Positions 24,503 through 33,473 of a DNA stretch of 64,000 nucleotides are shown here, piece after piece. The stretch is from Vibrio coralliilyticus (GTDB lineage: Bacteria > Pseudomonadota > Gammaproteobacteria > Enterobacterales > Vibrionaceae): positions 62,001 through 126,000 of the forward strand of contig NZ_CP024628.1 of the NCBI RefSeq assembly GCF_024449095.1, given 5' to 3'. A model generated the notes under the pieces. It worked only from the letters and a program-made list of their open reading frames with translations. It had not been told where the DNA came from and searched no databases. The position numbers and the translations under genes were made by a program. Each line of letters opens with the position of its first letter. Within the stretch, counting starts at the first letter, position 1.

Positions 24503-25234
24503 TTATTTGTTCTTCAATAGATCCGAAAAGACGACATGTAGGTCGTTTGAAGCTGCATTACTATCAAGGTTTAGCTTGGAACGGATATGAGATAAGTGCT
24601 CTTCCATTAGGCTGATAGCTTGCTCGGTATCGCCAGATTCAATCGTATCTAGCAACTGAGTATGCTCATCCTGAGAACAGTTTGAATGGTTGCCAGTTTC
24701 ATACTGAGCAATCAGCAATGACGTTTGCGAAACTAAGCTTCTCTGGAACGCGAGCAGTGGGGCGTTGTTTGCCATCTCGGCCAGCTTAATATGGAATTCC
24801 CCAGACAGTCGAAGTCCTTTACCGTAATCACCGTTATCGAAAGCCTCGTTTTCTTTCTCTACCAAACGTCGGCATTCCTCTATTTTCGGTGCAGTTGCAT
24901 GTTCAACGGCAAGCTCAATAATGGCAAGCTCCATGACTTCACGCGCTTTGATGATTTGTTTCGCTTCTTCTTTGGTCGGTGCTGATACCATCGCGCCGCG
25001 ATTCGGCCTGATACTAACCACCTGTTCCATCGACAATCGGAGCAAGGCTCGGCGTATGATGGTTCGACTCACGCTGAAGATCTCTGCTAAAGCTTCTTCA
25101 TTCAGTTTGGTTGCTGGTGGCAACCTTTGTTCAAGTATCGCATCGAAGATGTGGCAATAGACCACGTCATCCTGCGTTTGACCGGCGACTTTTGTTTTAA
25201 TGTTTTTCGCCACAGAATTTTTTAGATTTGCCAT
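24503..25234 (-). CDS. GntR-family regulator (FadR/FCD type)
   Basis: A 243-residue regulator. The winged helix-turn-helix lies at about residues 25-90 (LNEEALAEIFSVSRTIIRRALLRL, then IRPNRGAMVSAP). An FCD ligand domain with AREVMELAIIELA and FHIKLAEMANN, including metal-binding-type His residues, follows. A basic N-terminal extension of about 20 residues (KNSVAKNIKTK) precedes the DNA domain. It lies immediately upstream of xdhA in the same direction but has its own terminator, and shares a TTGTrTACA motif with the xdhA gap. It is the probable regulator of purine catabolism (inference from position). Confidence 0.85.
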   Translation of the reverse strand: MANLKNSVAKNIKTKVAGQTQDDVVYCHIFDAILEQRLPPATKLNEEALAEIFSVSRTIIRRALLRLSMEQVVSIRPNRGAMVSAPTKEEAKQIIKAREVMELAIIELAVEHATAPKIEECRRLVEKENEAFDNGDYGKGLRLSGEFHIKLAEMANNAPLLAFQRSLVSQTSLLIAQYETGNHSNCSQDEHTQLLDTIESGDTEQAISLMEEHLSHIRSKLNLDSNAASNDLHVVFSDLLKNK

Positions 25235-25290
25235 AGGCGGCTTGTCACCCTCAACCTATTTATTTCCCTAATAAAACAATGATACTGCAC

Positions 25291-25302
25291 TTTGTATACA
25301 CG
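25291..25302. promoter_or_regulatory. TTGTATACA palindrome before gntR
   Basis: TTTGTATACACG contains the 8-base palindrome TGTATACA and lies about 57 bases before the gntR start. Its similarity to the site at 24429-24438 suggests autoregulation. Confidence 0.4.
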
Positions 25303-25437
25303 TGGCTAGCATTGGCAAGGTCGATAACCACAGAAGTGAAGTATAAGGCGCAAAATTCTAACCATTTTTCTTGCGCGATTGTTAATAAAGTGTTTTACTC
25401 GCGCCCCTTTTTTGAAACTGATATTCAGGGAGTTGCT

Positions 25438-25968
25438 ATGCACAAGATAAATGTTGTGGGAACCAGTGGTAGCGGCAAGTCAACTTTCAGCCGTCAACTA
25501 GCACAAACACTGAATTATCCGTACATCGAAATGGACCGATTATTTTGGAAAGCTGACTGGCAAGAGTCGAGTGATGATGAGTTTTTTGCTCAGATAGAGG
25601 AGGCCACTCAGCAGCCGTATTGGGTTCTGGACGGTAATTACAATCGTAGCCGTGAAATAAAGTGGAAAGAGGTGGACACGGTTATCTGGGTTGATTACTC
25701 AAGGTTAAGAACGCTGTATCAAGCAGTGACACGAGCAGTGTATCGCTGCTTGACGCAAAAAGAGCTATGGCCAGGGACAGGGAATACCGAGAGTATTGTG
25801 AAATCCTTTTTCAGCCGTGATTCAATCATTCTATGGACATTGAAAACGTACCATTCTAATCGCCAACGCTATCTAGCAGATATGACAAACCCGCGTTACC
25901 AGCATATTCGTTTTATTCGTCTGACTAGCCCTCGACACGCAAAACGGTTTTTGCAGCAATTAAGTTGA
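25438..25968 (+). CDS. P-loop kinase-like protein (adenylate-kinase fold)
   Basis: A 176-residue P-loop NTPase with Walker A GTSGSGKST at residues 9-17, followed by MDRLFWKADWQ, WVLDGNYNRSR and VIWVDYSRLRTLY. This is the pattern of small adenylate kinase/FlaR-like 'topology modulation' proteins, whose substrate is usually unknown. The ATG at 25438 follows CAGGGA; the longer frame from 25279 adds 53 unlike residues. Transcribed divergently from gntR; a purine-related role is possible but not shown. Confidence 0.8.
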   Translation: MHKINVVGTSGSGKSTFSRQLAQTLNYPYIEMDRLFWKADWQESSDDEFFAQIEEATQQPYWVLDGNYNRSREIKWKEVDTVIWVDYSRLRTLYQAVTRAVYRCLTQKELWPGTGNTESIVKSFFSRDSIILWTLKTYHSNRQRYLADMTNPRYQHIRFIRLTSPRHAKRFLQQLS

Positions 25969-25987
25969 ATCAATTCATTTCGGTATG

Positions 25988-26012
25988 GGCAGGGCTTACG
26001 CAAAGCCCTGCC
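25988..26012. terminator. Hairpin between kinase-like gene and amidohydrolase
   Basis: GGCAGGGCTT pairs with AAGCCCTGCC around ACGCA between convergent stops. T-runs are short on both strands. Confidence 0.7.
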
Positions 26013-26019
26013 AGTACAT

Positions 26020-27450
26020 TTAGTCCATCAGACTTTTTGATTTAATCGCTTTCTTGGCCAGTTCTTTAGCAAATTCACTGATATCGGCTTCGAAGGCTTC
26101 AACGCTATGGCGAATGTCGTCCAACTGCACGGTTTCCATTTCACCTTCATGCATGACGACCTGTCCGTTGACGATGGTAGTTGAAACATTGCTTGGGTTA
26201 GCTTGGTATACCAAAGTCGCGTACGGGTCATAGTTTGGCATCATGTTCGCAGACTGTGTTTCTACAATAATAATGTCCGCTTTTTTACCTTTCTCCAATG
26301 AACCAATTTGGTCTTCCATATGTAGGGCTCTTGCGCCGCCGATGGTAGCCAGCTCAATGGTTTGTTGGGGAACCATGATGGTACGGTCGTTATGCTTCAG
26401 CCTTTGCATGTTGGCGGAATAGCTGAGCGTACGCCAGAGATCGACTTGATTGGAGCTCATTGGCCCGTCTGTACCCAGCCCCATACGTATACCAGATCGA
26501 TACATCTCCCATGCTGGGGCAATACCTGTTGCACCTTTGGCGTTGGCCATTGGGTTGTATGACACACCTGCATCAGCCTGTTTGATCAGTTGTTGATCTT
26601 GTTCTGATAGGTGGATGGCATGAGCCAGAACGGTGCGTTCATCCAGTGCGCCAATCTGTGCCAAGTAATCAACCGGAGACTTGGCGTTGTGCTCCTCTTT
26701 GATGCGATCCTGCTCATTCGGGAACTCGGCAACATGGATTAGTACAGGAACATCATGTTGTTTTGACAGCTGATTGATTTGTTGCAGCTTTTCTTTGCTG
26801 ACCGTGTAAACGGCGTGAGGTGCGTAAGCTGGGGTGATCAGTGGATCGTTTTTGTATGTATCGATAAAGTGTTCCGCGTATTCGATGCCACCATAGGGTT
26901 CTTTGGCATCAACGACGGGAAACTTTATCACTGTCTCACCTAATACCGCGCGCAGCCCCACTTCTTTGGTCGCTTTGGCCATTTCATCCATATGGTAATA
27001 CATGTCGGCGTAGGTCGTTACGCCACTTTGAGCGAGATCGATAGTGCCGAGTTTTGTGGCGTTATAAATCAATTCACGGCTGAGTTTTTCGCCTTCTAAT
27101 GGGAAGAAGTAGGCAAACAGACGGTTGGAAATCCCTTCTTCTCCAAGGCCACGAAAGGCTATCATTGGCAAATGGTTATGAGCATTAATAAAACCAGGTA
27201 GTACAATGCCGTCGTCTGCATCAATAGTTTGTTTTGCTTGGTATTGTTCAATTAGTTCCTGCCCACCAATCGCCACAATGGTGTCATCTTTAACGACAAC
27301 GACACCATTGTCGATCACGTCCATATCGGCGTTAATGGTCAGAACTTGACCGTTGGTGATCATCAGATCAACTTGGTTTTCTGGTGTTAATTGAGCACAG
27401 CCAGAGAGAAGAGTTGCTGCAACAGCAATCGAGAGTGTTTGCTTTTTCAT
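26020..27450 (-). CDS. Amidohydrolase lipoprotein, MTA/SAH-deaminase-like
   Basis: A 476-residue metal-dependent amidohydrolase. Metal motifs are GFINAHNHLP, the HVAEFPNE histidine, LAHAIHLSE and GLGTDGPMSSN, the order seen in the TrzN/5'-methylthioadenosine/SAH deaminase group. The N-terminus MKKQTLSIAVAATLLSGC is a lipoprotein signal with lipobox LSGC and Ala at +2, so the enzyme should be exported and probably outer-membrane anchored, whereas relatives are mostly cytosolic. It may deaminate a purine base or nucleoside in the periplasm and feed the adjacent xdh/guaD pathway (inference). Own promoter; convergent with the kinase-like gene. Confidence 0.87.
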   Translation of the reverse strand: MKKQTLSIAVAATLLSGCAQLTPENQVDLMITNGQVLTINADMDVIDNGVVVVKDDTIVAIGGQELIEQYQAKQTIDADDGIVLPGFINAHNHLPMIAFRGLGEEGISNRLFAYFFPLEGEKLSRELIYNATKLGTIDLAQSGVTTYADMYYHMDEMAKATKEVGLRAVLGETVIKFPVVDAKEPYGGIEYAEHFIDTYKNDPLITPAYAPHAVYTVSKEKLQQINQLSKQHDVPVLIHVAEFPNEQDRIKEEHNAKSPVDYLAQIGALDERTVLAHAIHLSEQDQQLIKQADAGVSYNPMANAKGATGIAPAWEMYRSGIRMGLGTDGPMSSNQVDLWRTLSYSANMQRLKHNDRTIMVPQQTIELATIGGARALHMEDQIGSLEKGKKADIIIVETQSANMMPNYDPYATLVYQANPSNVSTTIVNGQVVMHEGEMETVQLDDIRHSVEAFEADISEFAKELAKKAIKSKSLMD

Positions 27451-27624
27451 GGATGCCCTGAAACCTCTTTTCGAAACGTATCGATAGTAAGAGAAAAATT
27501 ATCTGTGTGTAAAAAGCGCGTCAGCCTAACACTGAAATATGACAGTTTTAGGTCAGTGCGGTTACCGAATTGAGTAAAGTATCATTGCTTAAAAATAACA
27601 GGCTTGTCCATGTGTCGGATCAAA

Positions 27625-27655
27625 AAATGCCAGTCAGCAAACACTGACAGGCATT
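27625..27655 (-). terminator. Terminator of the S8 protease gene
   Basis: AAATGCC-A-GTCAG pairs with CTGAC-A-GGCATTT (one A:A mismatch) around CAAACA, 20 bases after the stop, with TTTTTT on the minus strand. Confidence 0.85.
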
Positions 27656-27674
27656 TATGTGTTGAGGTACTGAA

Positions 27675-29255
27675 TTAGTAGTTAGCTTGGACACTGACGC
27701 CGCTAAAGCTAGTGTAGCCATTAAGCATCACGTAGTAGCGACCGTTTTGAGTGCTAGACACTGTACACGTCTCACTGTTGCCGTAGCGATATGGGCGGCA
27801 GTCCCAAGAGCTAGTCGTTGGTTTGGCGCCAAAGCGAACGTAGAGATCGGCATCACCTGTGCCACCGCTAGTGGTGACAGTCAATGTCTGACCGGCAGTC
27901 ACGTCGATGTAGTAATGCTTCTGCTCACCGCGGCTACCGCTGATACCAGTCACTGGTGTGCCGTTAGTCAGTTCACCATCTGGAGAAGGCGTACCACAAT
28001 CTGGTTCACAACCACTGTCAGTTTGGCTGTATAGCAGCTTATTCACGGTACCTTTAGTATCACTGACTTTGTTTACGCTCGCACGTTCGCTGATCAGTGT
28101 TGATACTTGAGCAGGTGACAGTGAGTTGTTTTCTTGTAGATACAGAGCTGCGACACCTGCTACGTGAGGCGTTGCCATGGATGTACCACTGATGGTGCGG
28201 TATCCGCCATCGTACCAAGCGGATTTAATGTTTGAACCCGGTGCAAATACGTCGACACAGCTCCCCCAGTTGGAGAAACTTGAACGACTATCGCTGTTGG
28301 TGGTTGAGCCTACAGTCACACCGCTAGGTTCGCGAGCCGGTGAGGAGTTACAAGCGTCAGCGTTGGAGTTACCTGCTGCGAGCATAAAGCTGATGCCTGA
28401 TTGAACCGCGCTGGCAACTGCTTGATCAAGCGCGGTTGAGACACCACCACCCAAGCTCATGTTAGCGACCGATGGGCCAGAAGCGTTTGCCGCTACCCAA
28501 TCCACACCGCCAATGACGCCTGAAGTCGTACCTGAGCCACTACAACTCAGTACGCGCACACCTACGATATTGACGTTTTTCGCCACACCGTATTGTGAAC
28601 CACCAATCGTTCCCGCTACATGAGTACCGTGGCCATTACAGTCGGTGGCATCATTGTCATTGTCAACGAAGTCATAACCGGAACTCGCGCGGCCACCGAA
28701 CTCGACGTGAGTGTTGGTCACACCGGTATCGATCACATAAGCGGTCACACCTGAACCATCGTAGTTGTAGGTGTAGCTGTTGCTGAGTGGCAAATCACGC
28801 TGATCGATTCGGTCTAACCCCCAAACTGGATTGGTTTGAGTGGCATTGGCAGAGACAACTGGGTCAAGTGAGATGACTTGGTCTTGCTCAATAAAATCAA
28901 CTTGTTGATCAGCACGAAGGGCTTTCAATTGCTCAGCTGAAAGGGTTGCAACAAAACCGCTTAAAGAACGATCATAGACTTTATCGATCTTTAAAGCGTG
29001 TTGGCTGGCTAAACCAGAAACGGTTTGCTGAGTGAACTGTTGAAGTGCTTGGGCGTCATTGCTGAGCGTCATCGGCTGCTTGAGCACGACGATATATTGG
29101 TTTTTAATTGCGGTCTTTGCTGACGCTGTGACTAAAGGCGCGAGCATGTGGTTGTCTGATGTGATGGCTCCTCCCTCGTTTTGTTGTGCTAGCCCCGAGG
29201 TTGAGATCACTGTAAGAGTCGAGGCGATACAACAACTTAATAATTTCTTAAACAT
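27675..29255 (-). CDS. Secreted subtilisin-like serine protease with PPC domain
   Basis: A 526-residue extracellular protease. Order: Sec signal (MFKKLLSCC...GLAQ), an I9 inhibitor propeptide (QYIVVLKQPM...FIEQDQVISL), a peptidase S8 domain with Asp in YVIDTGV, His in NGHGTHVAG, the oxyanion Asn in AAGNSN and Ser in SGTSMATPHVAG, then a C-terminal PPC domain (YYIDVTAGQTLTV...YYVMLNGY). Paired cysteines suggest disulfides. This matches the proteinase K-like alkaline proteases of Vibrio. The ATG at 29255 is chosen for AAGGAAG 5 bases upstream; an in-frame start exists at 29294. Confidence 0.95.
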   Translation of the reverse strand: MFKKLLSCCIASTLTVISTSGLAQQNEGGAITSDNHMLAPLVTASAKTAIKNQYIVVLKQPMTLSNDAQALQQFTQQTVSGLASQHALKIDKVYDRSLSGFVATLSAEQLKALRADQQVDFIEQDQVISLDPVVSANATQTNPVWGLDRIDQRDLPLSNSYTYNYDGSGVTAYVIDTGVTNTHVEFGGRASSGYDFVDNDNDATDCNGHGTHVAGTIGGSQYGVAKNVNIVGVRVLSCSGSGTTSGVIGGVDWVAANASGPSVANMSLGGGVSTALDQAVASAVQSGISFMLAAGNSNADACNSSPAREPSGVTVGSTTNSDSRSSFSNWGSCVDVFAPGSNIKSAWYDGGYRTISGTSMATPHVAGVAALYLQENNSLSPAQVSTLISERASVNKVSDTKGTVNKLLYSQTDSGCEPDCGTPSPDGELTNGTPVTGISGSRGEQKHYYIDVTAGQTLTVTTSGGTGDADLYVRFGAKPTTSSWDCRPYRYGNSETCTVSSTQNGRYYVMLNGYTSFSGVSVQANY

Positions 29256-29686
29256 ATTGTCTTCCTTTGAATTGTAAAAGAGAGTGTTGAACATGGCCTA
29301 CTACAAACTACAAGCATGCAAAATGGGTTCTCATGGTTCGAAGAGAACCTGATTACAATTTTCAAACTATGCATTTATTCATGTTGTTGCATATTGTTGT
29401 TTTAGTTAATCTAGAAATCTGCGTGTGGTTTATAAAATTATTGAAATTGACTTATTACTATTTCTTGAATGGTGGGATAGGAGTCATAAATGAGAGCTTT
29501 TGCTCTATCAGGTGGGATCTACGTGCTAAGGCAATAGTGTTTTATTTTGCATAGATAAGGGTGAGCGCGTGGTAAGAGTGGGATTAGGGCGTAGGTAATT
29601 GGATGTTTTATGGTAGAAAGTGGTACAAAAAGAAAAAGCCAGCAGGATGGCCCTACTGACTTTGATAAAGCAATTAGTTTGTTGAG
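29256..29686. other. Gene-free gap between protease and chemoreceptor
   Basis: About 430 bases. It holds the protease promoter region on the left and the chemoreceptor terminator on the right. A 73-codon plus-strand frame (29333-29554) has no ribosome site and reads like noncoding sequence; I see nothing else. Confidence 0.6.
29632..29665 (-). terminator. Terminator of the chemoreceptor gene
   Basis: On the minus strand GTCAGTAGG pairs with CCTGCTGGC (two G:U pairs), followed by a T-rich tract (TTTTTCTTTTT). It starts 27 bases after the stop. Confidence 0.75.
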
Positions 29687-31348
29687 TTACACCTTAAATC
29701 GGTCTACCAATTCGTACAGTTCGTTGGCGCGTTGATTCAACTCTTGGCTGCCTGAGCGGTTTTCGTTGGCCAGTTCAGCCGATTGTGAGCTCTGGTCGGA
29801 AATCACCACTATGCGCTGTGAAATTTCCTGACCAACCAAGCTTTGCTCTTCGGTTGCGGTTGCGATCAAAGAGTTCATATCCATGATGGTTCCAATGGAC
29901 TCCTGAATTTGAACCAGCGCTCGTGCCGCAGCGTTCGCTTCTTCAACGGTGCTTGCCCCTCTTTTCTGGCTTGACTCCATCGCTCTGACTGCGTCATCTG
30001 ATGCCGCTTTCAATTGCTCAATCATTTGGTGGATCTCACCAGTACTATCTTGGGTACGACTGGCTAACTTACGCACTTCATCAGCGACGACGGCAAAGCC
30101 TCGACCTTGCTCACCAGCACGTGCGGCTTCAATTGCAGCATTGAGTGCCAACAGGTTGGTTTGCTCGGCAATATCTTGAATCACCTCAAGAGATGAGGAA
30201 ATATTCTGTACATCGCCTTCAAGACGTGAAATGACACCATTCGCCTGAGACACTTCTTCGGCTAGGGCTTCAACAGATTGCGCGGCAGAGTTCACTATTC
30301 CCTGAGCTTCTTTCGCGTTGTCATCGGCCTCTTTAGCAGAGTGCGCCGCTTGGCTAGCATTGTTTGAGATTTCGGATGCCGTTGTCGTCATTTCAGTCAT
30401 TGCGGTGGCGACTTGCTCGGTTTCTTCACGTTGGCCTGATGCTAACTCGTCCACTTTAGCGGCCCGGCTAGACATGTTGCTTGTTTCTGCAACGACTTGC
30501 TGACCGACATCACTCACGCTGCGAATGATGGTTTGTAAGCTGGCAACAAATGCATTGAAGTTGTTACTAAGCTGGGAAAACTCTGGTGCTTTGAAGTCTT
30601 CCATGCGGGCGGTGAGGTCAGCGTCTCCGCTGGCAAAAGAACTGATCGAAGCATCGAACAGTTCTAGTGGTTTCAGGATGGTTCGGTTCACGGCCACGGC
30701 GAAGGCGGCAACGATACCCGCGATCACGATACAGAACAAAATGATGGCAGAAAGGGTTTCCTGTAGCGCTTCCGTGGTCGCATTCTCCATTTCAGCCACA
30801 ATGGCATCGATGTCGTCGGTATAGAAACCTGTACCTAGCATCAAATCCCATTCAGGAATAAATATAGAGTAACTCAGCTTAGGTAATGCTTCGGTTTCTC
30901 CCGGTTTAGGGAAGTAGTAAGTGGTGAACTGACCTGTTTTAGCGTTACGGATAAGATCTTGAATTAGGTAATTACCTTGTTTGTCCTGTAGGTTCCAGAA
31001 GCTATCACCAATACCTTTAGAACTTTGACCTTGTACTCTACGGATACCTTTAGAGTCATAACCAAATACATAGCCAGTTTTACCGTATTCTAATGTTTTT
31101 AGAGTCGGGTACGCTTCTTCTAAGCTGGCACCTCTGTCGAGAAAAGGTTGAACGGCAGATTTCGCCATTTGGAGATAGTTTCTCAGTTCCGCTTTCTTCA
31201 TGTTCATCATGTTGGTGCGGGTAACTTCGATTTGCTGATCATTGAGCTCACTGGTTTTTACGTAAGTAAATCCAAGCATGCCTATTGCGATGACCAGTAA
31301 AGGAATAAGCGCCAAAATATATAGGCGACTTCTAATCGTTAGACTCAT
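29687..31348 (-). CDS. Methyl-accepting chemotaxis protein with single Cache domain
   Basis: A 553-residue chemoreceptor. Membrane helix at about 9-29, a periplasmic sCache_2 domain to about 190 ([34 protein letters not shown]), a second helix near 199-222, HAMP ([27 protein letters not shown]), then the coiled-coil signalling domain. The hairpin tip that contacts CheA/CheW is present ([20 protein letters not shown] then [10 protein letters not shown]). Single-Cache receptors of this type often sense small carboxylates, but the ligand is not determinable here. It has no obvious C-terminal CheR-binding pentapeptide (ends DRFKV). Confidence 0.93.
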   Translation of the reverse strand: MSLTIRSRLYILALIPLLVIAIGMLGFTYVKTSELNDQQIEVTRTNMMNMKKAELRNYLQMAKSAVQPFLDRGASLEEAYPTLKTLEYGKTGYVFGYDSKGIRRVQGQSSKGIGDSFWNLQDKQGNYLIQDLIRNAKTGQFTTYYFPKPGETEALPKLSYSIFIPEWDLMLGTGFYTDDIDAIVAEMENATTEALQETLSAIILFCIVIAGIVAAFAVAVNRTILKPLELFDASISSFASGDADLTARMEDFKAPEFSQLSNNFNAFVASLQTIIRSVSDVGQQVVAETSNMSSRAAKVDELASGQREETEQVATAMTEMTTTASEISNNASQAAHSAKEADDNAKEAQGIVNSAAQSVEALAEEVSQANGVISRLEGDVQNISSSLEVIQDIAEQTNLLALNAAIEAARAGEQGRGFAVVADEVRKLASRTQDSTGEIHQMIEQLKAASDDAVRAMESSQKRGASTVEEANAAARALVQIQESIGTIMDMNSLIATATEEQSLVGQEISQRIVVISDQSSQSAELANENRSGSQELNQRANELYELVDRFKV

Positions 31349-31581
31349 ACAAACATCCTGTCTCTGAAAGGTCTTTGGCGTTTTTACATTGTCAGAGCTG
31401 CATCTGGCATGAAACGCCTGTTGTTATTAATTTGGGCTATACACGCTAAATCACTCTTATTAACAAGCAGAAGAAGCGTATTCGCCCAAACGTTTATTCT
31501 TTAAGACTAGCCAATTTATCGACGCAGGACTGTGAATCTTGATAGGTTAATTAGCGTTTAATGCTTGGTATTCGTTGTGTT

Positions 31582-31968
31582 TTATCTGAAACATTGACCG
31601 GAATCGCATTTCCGCTTTCCAGTCAGCAACTTAGAAATGGTGTATCGGTTGTCAGCAAATTTGATATAGCACCAATCAGCAACTGGACGGATGAGTCTCC
31701 AACGCAATGGTGCGTACAACCAGCCTTTGCCAACCAGTTTCCATGCACGATAAGTTACGTCTAAGCCAAGCAATAGCCTTCCATTATTATCCAGTGCGTG
31801 AAGAATTTTAGCCGCACGTTGAGCGTCAATATCTGGATAATGTAGAAAGTTGTCGGAGTGAATATCAACCAGCATCAAATGCTGCTGGTTGTCGTAGTGT
31901 GCAAGGCGTTCCATTTCTTTCACACACAGTGGGCAGGTACCATCGTAGAAAATCGTAAGTTGAGTCAT
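31582..31968 (-). CDS. DCC-family thiol-disulfide oxidoreductase-like protein (DUF393)
   Basis: A 128-residue protein beginning TQLTIFYDGTCPLC, the DCC motif (DGxCPLC) that names the family, followed by helical sequence including LGLDVTYRAWKLVGKGW and PVADWCYIKFADNRY. Family members are thought to be thiol redox proteins of uncertain role. The ATG at 31968 follows AAAGGAT at good spacing; the frame extends to 32010 without support. It lies 38 bases after the DUF4344 peptidase gene and is probably co-transcribed with it. Confidence 0.85.
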   Translation of the reverse strand: MTQLTIFYDGTCPLCVKEMERLAHYDNQQHLMLVDIHSDNFLHYPDIDAQRAAKILHALDNNGRLLLGLDVTYRAWKLVGKGWLYAPLRWRLIRPVADWCYIKFADNRYTISKLLTGKRKCDSGQCFR

Positions 31969-32006
31969 AGGTTTATCCTTTTTCCATCTTCTACGTATAC
32001 GCGACT

Positions 32007-32792
32007 TCATTGATCAGCCACAGGCTCTTTTAGATAAGTGTGCCAGTCATCGCTGAGCGACTGGTACTGGAAAACACAAAAATCTTTTCGATCAGCCAAG
32101 TAATCATTTTCTACTTCATCGAGCAAGTTGCTGTGCTTTTCAGGGTTACTGCCGTAAACCAAACATAAAGTTGAGAAGTAGCGTTGCAAGTCAAAACTGT
32201 GTTCATCGATGTATTCACCAAAGTCGTAGTAATCTGGCCTGTCATCGGACTCAAAAGCAAACATATCGGCAGCGCTGATAGCGGCTTCATCACCATCGTC
32301 TAAATATTCGATCATTAAAATCGCAGCAAAATTGTCTACGGCATCCTCTTCTTTACCGAGAATAGGAATGTTCTGATCGGCGACATAAGCGTGCCCGGCC
32401 TCATGGAGTAGAGTATGCAAAACCGTGTCCATCGCTCCAAATTTTGCCTCTTTGCCGTACTTTTCGTCGTACTTGTTCTTGATAAAGTAATTCAGCGCTT
32501 CCTGATAGAAGTGATAAGGCACATGCACCGTGTGCTGCTCTGGATCATAAAGTGGCCCATCTTTACTACCATATTGAATGGTTAACGTCTTGTTGAATGG
32601 AAACAGCGTATCTGACAGCTCTATTACGGTATCGTTGACTCCGCTTGCTTCAAGGTCTGCTTTCATTTGCCCTTCGGCTTGATTAGCGGGCGGCAGATAT
32701 TGGATCTGAATGTTCTTCTTAGCGGCATATGTTGCCGGTGTGCTCGCTGTCGTCATCACAACAAGAGCCAGCGGGAAAAGATGTTTAAACAT
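32007..32792 (-). CDS. DUF4344 putative metallopeptidase, exported
   Basis: A 261-residue protein with a Sec signal (MFKHLFPLALVV...TYAAKK). The zinc-binding motif HEAGH at about residues 130-134 (LLHEAGHAY), followed by LGKEEDAVDNFA with the third ligand Glu region, is the DUF4344 metallopeptidase signature. It should act in the periplasm or outside; the substrate is unknown. The ATG at 32792 is preferred to a TTG at 32804; neither has a strong ribosome site. First gene of a two-gene unit with the DCC protein. Confidence 0.82.
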   Translation of the reverse strand: MFKHLFPLALVVMTTASTPATYAAKKNIQIQYLPPANQAEGQMKADLEASGVNDTVIELSDTLFPFNKTLTIQYGSKDGPLYDPEQHTVHVPYHFYQEALNYFIKNKYDEKYGKEAKFGAMDTVLHTLLHEAGHAYVADQNIPILGKEEDAVDNFAAILMIEYLDDGDEAAISAADMFAFESDDRPDYYDFGEYIDEHSFDLQRYFSTLCLVYGSNPEKHSNLLDEVENDYLADRKDFCVFQYQSLSDDWHTYLKEPVADQ

Positions 32793-33064
32793 AGGCAAAT
32801 TCAATCTATCTGTGTATTTAATATGCTAACTCAATATTGACATAAAAAACGTTACTTTGCGTTGAATCGCGCTTCGAAAGGAGACTTGTCGATGAAAATG
32901 ATCGTTAAATGCAGTATTGAGGTATTTTACTCAAACTGATTCTGAGTGACTGCAGAAAGTCAGTAAAGATTACGACCAAAAACTCTCCTAACGACTAAAA
33001 TTAGGGCAGCGAGTCAGCTTGTGCTACACTCGCCGCCCTTTTCTGTTTCAATGAGATCAATACC

Positions 33065-33421
33065 ATGAGCACTAAGCAAGAACTTCAAAACCTTCACAAT
33101 CGTCTGGACAAGTGTCAGCGTAAGCTGGATGCGGCGAAAGCTCGTGGTGATCAGGAAATGGTGACTAAGTTCACTGACGAAGCAGACAAGCTAAGCAAAA
33201 AAATTCACGTGATGAAAAGCAAACAAAAATATGACATGAACAAAGAGCGTAAGAGCTTGATTGACATGCCATTCTCACGCGCAATTACGAAAGAAGAACA
33301 AGCAGACATGGGCAAACTGAAAAGGTCAGTCAAAGGTCTAATCGTGGTTCATCCAATGACTAAACTGGGTAAAGAACTGAGACTCGAAGTCATGACAGGC
33401 TACGCACCGAAAAAATTCTGA
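33065..33421 (+). CDS. yibL: YibL family ribosome-associated protein
   Basis: A 118-residue basic protein, with an N-terminal coiled coil (LQNLHNRLDKCQRKLDAA) and a conserved C-terminal block (MPFSRAITKEEQADMGKLK, GLIVVHPMTKLGKE) matching E. coli YibL closely. YibL associates with ribosomes; the exact role is unclear. It is a single gene with its own terminator. Confidence 0.93.
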   Translation: MSTKQELQNLHNRLDKCQRKLDAAKARGDQEMVTKFTDEADKLSKKIHVMKSKQKYDMNKERKSLIDMPFSRAITKEEQADMGKLKRSVKGLIVVHPMTKLGKELRLEVMTGYAPKKF

Positions 33422-33436
33422 TTTTCAGGTAACAAA

Positions 33437-33456
33437 AAAGCGCCGTAAGGCGCTTT
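33437..33456. terminator. Bidirectional terminator between yibL and phosphatase gene
   Basis: AAAGCGCC and GGCGCTTT form a perfect 8-bp stem around GTAA between convergent genes, with a long A-run on the left that gives a T-run on the minus strand. Confidence 0.85.
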
Positions 33457-33473
33457 CCGTTATTGAAGGAGGC

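Noticed and set aside
29333..29554. 73-codon plus-strand frame in the protease-chemoreceptor gap
   Set aside because: Composition is like noncoding DNA and no ribosome site precedes it.
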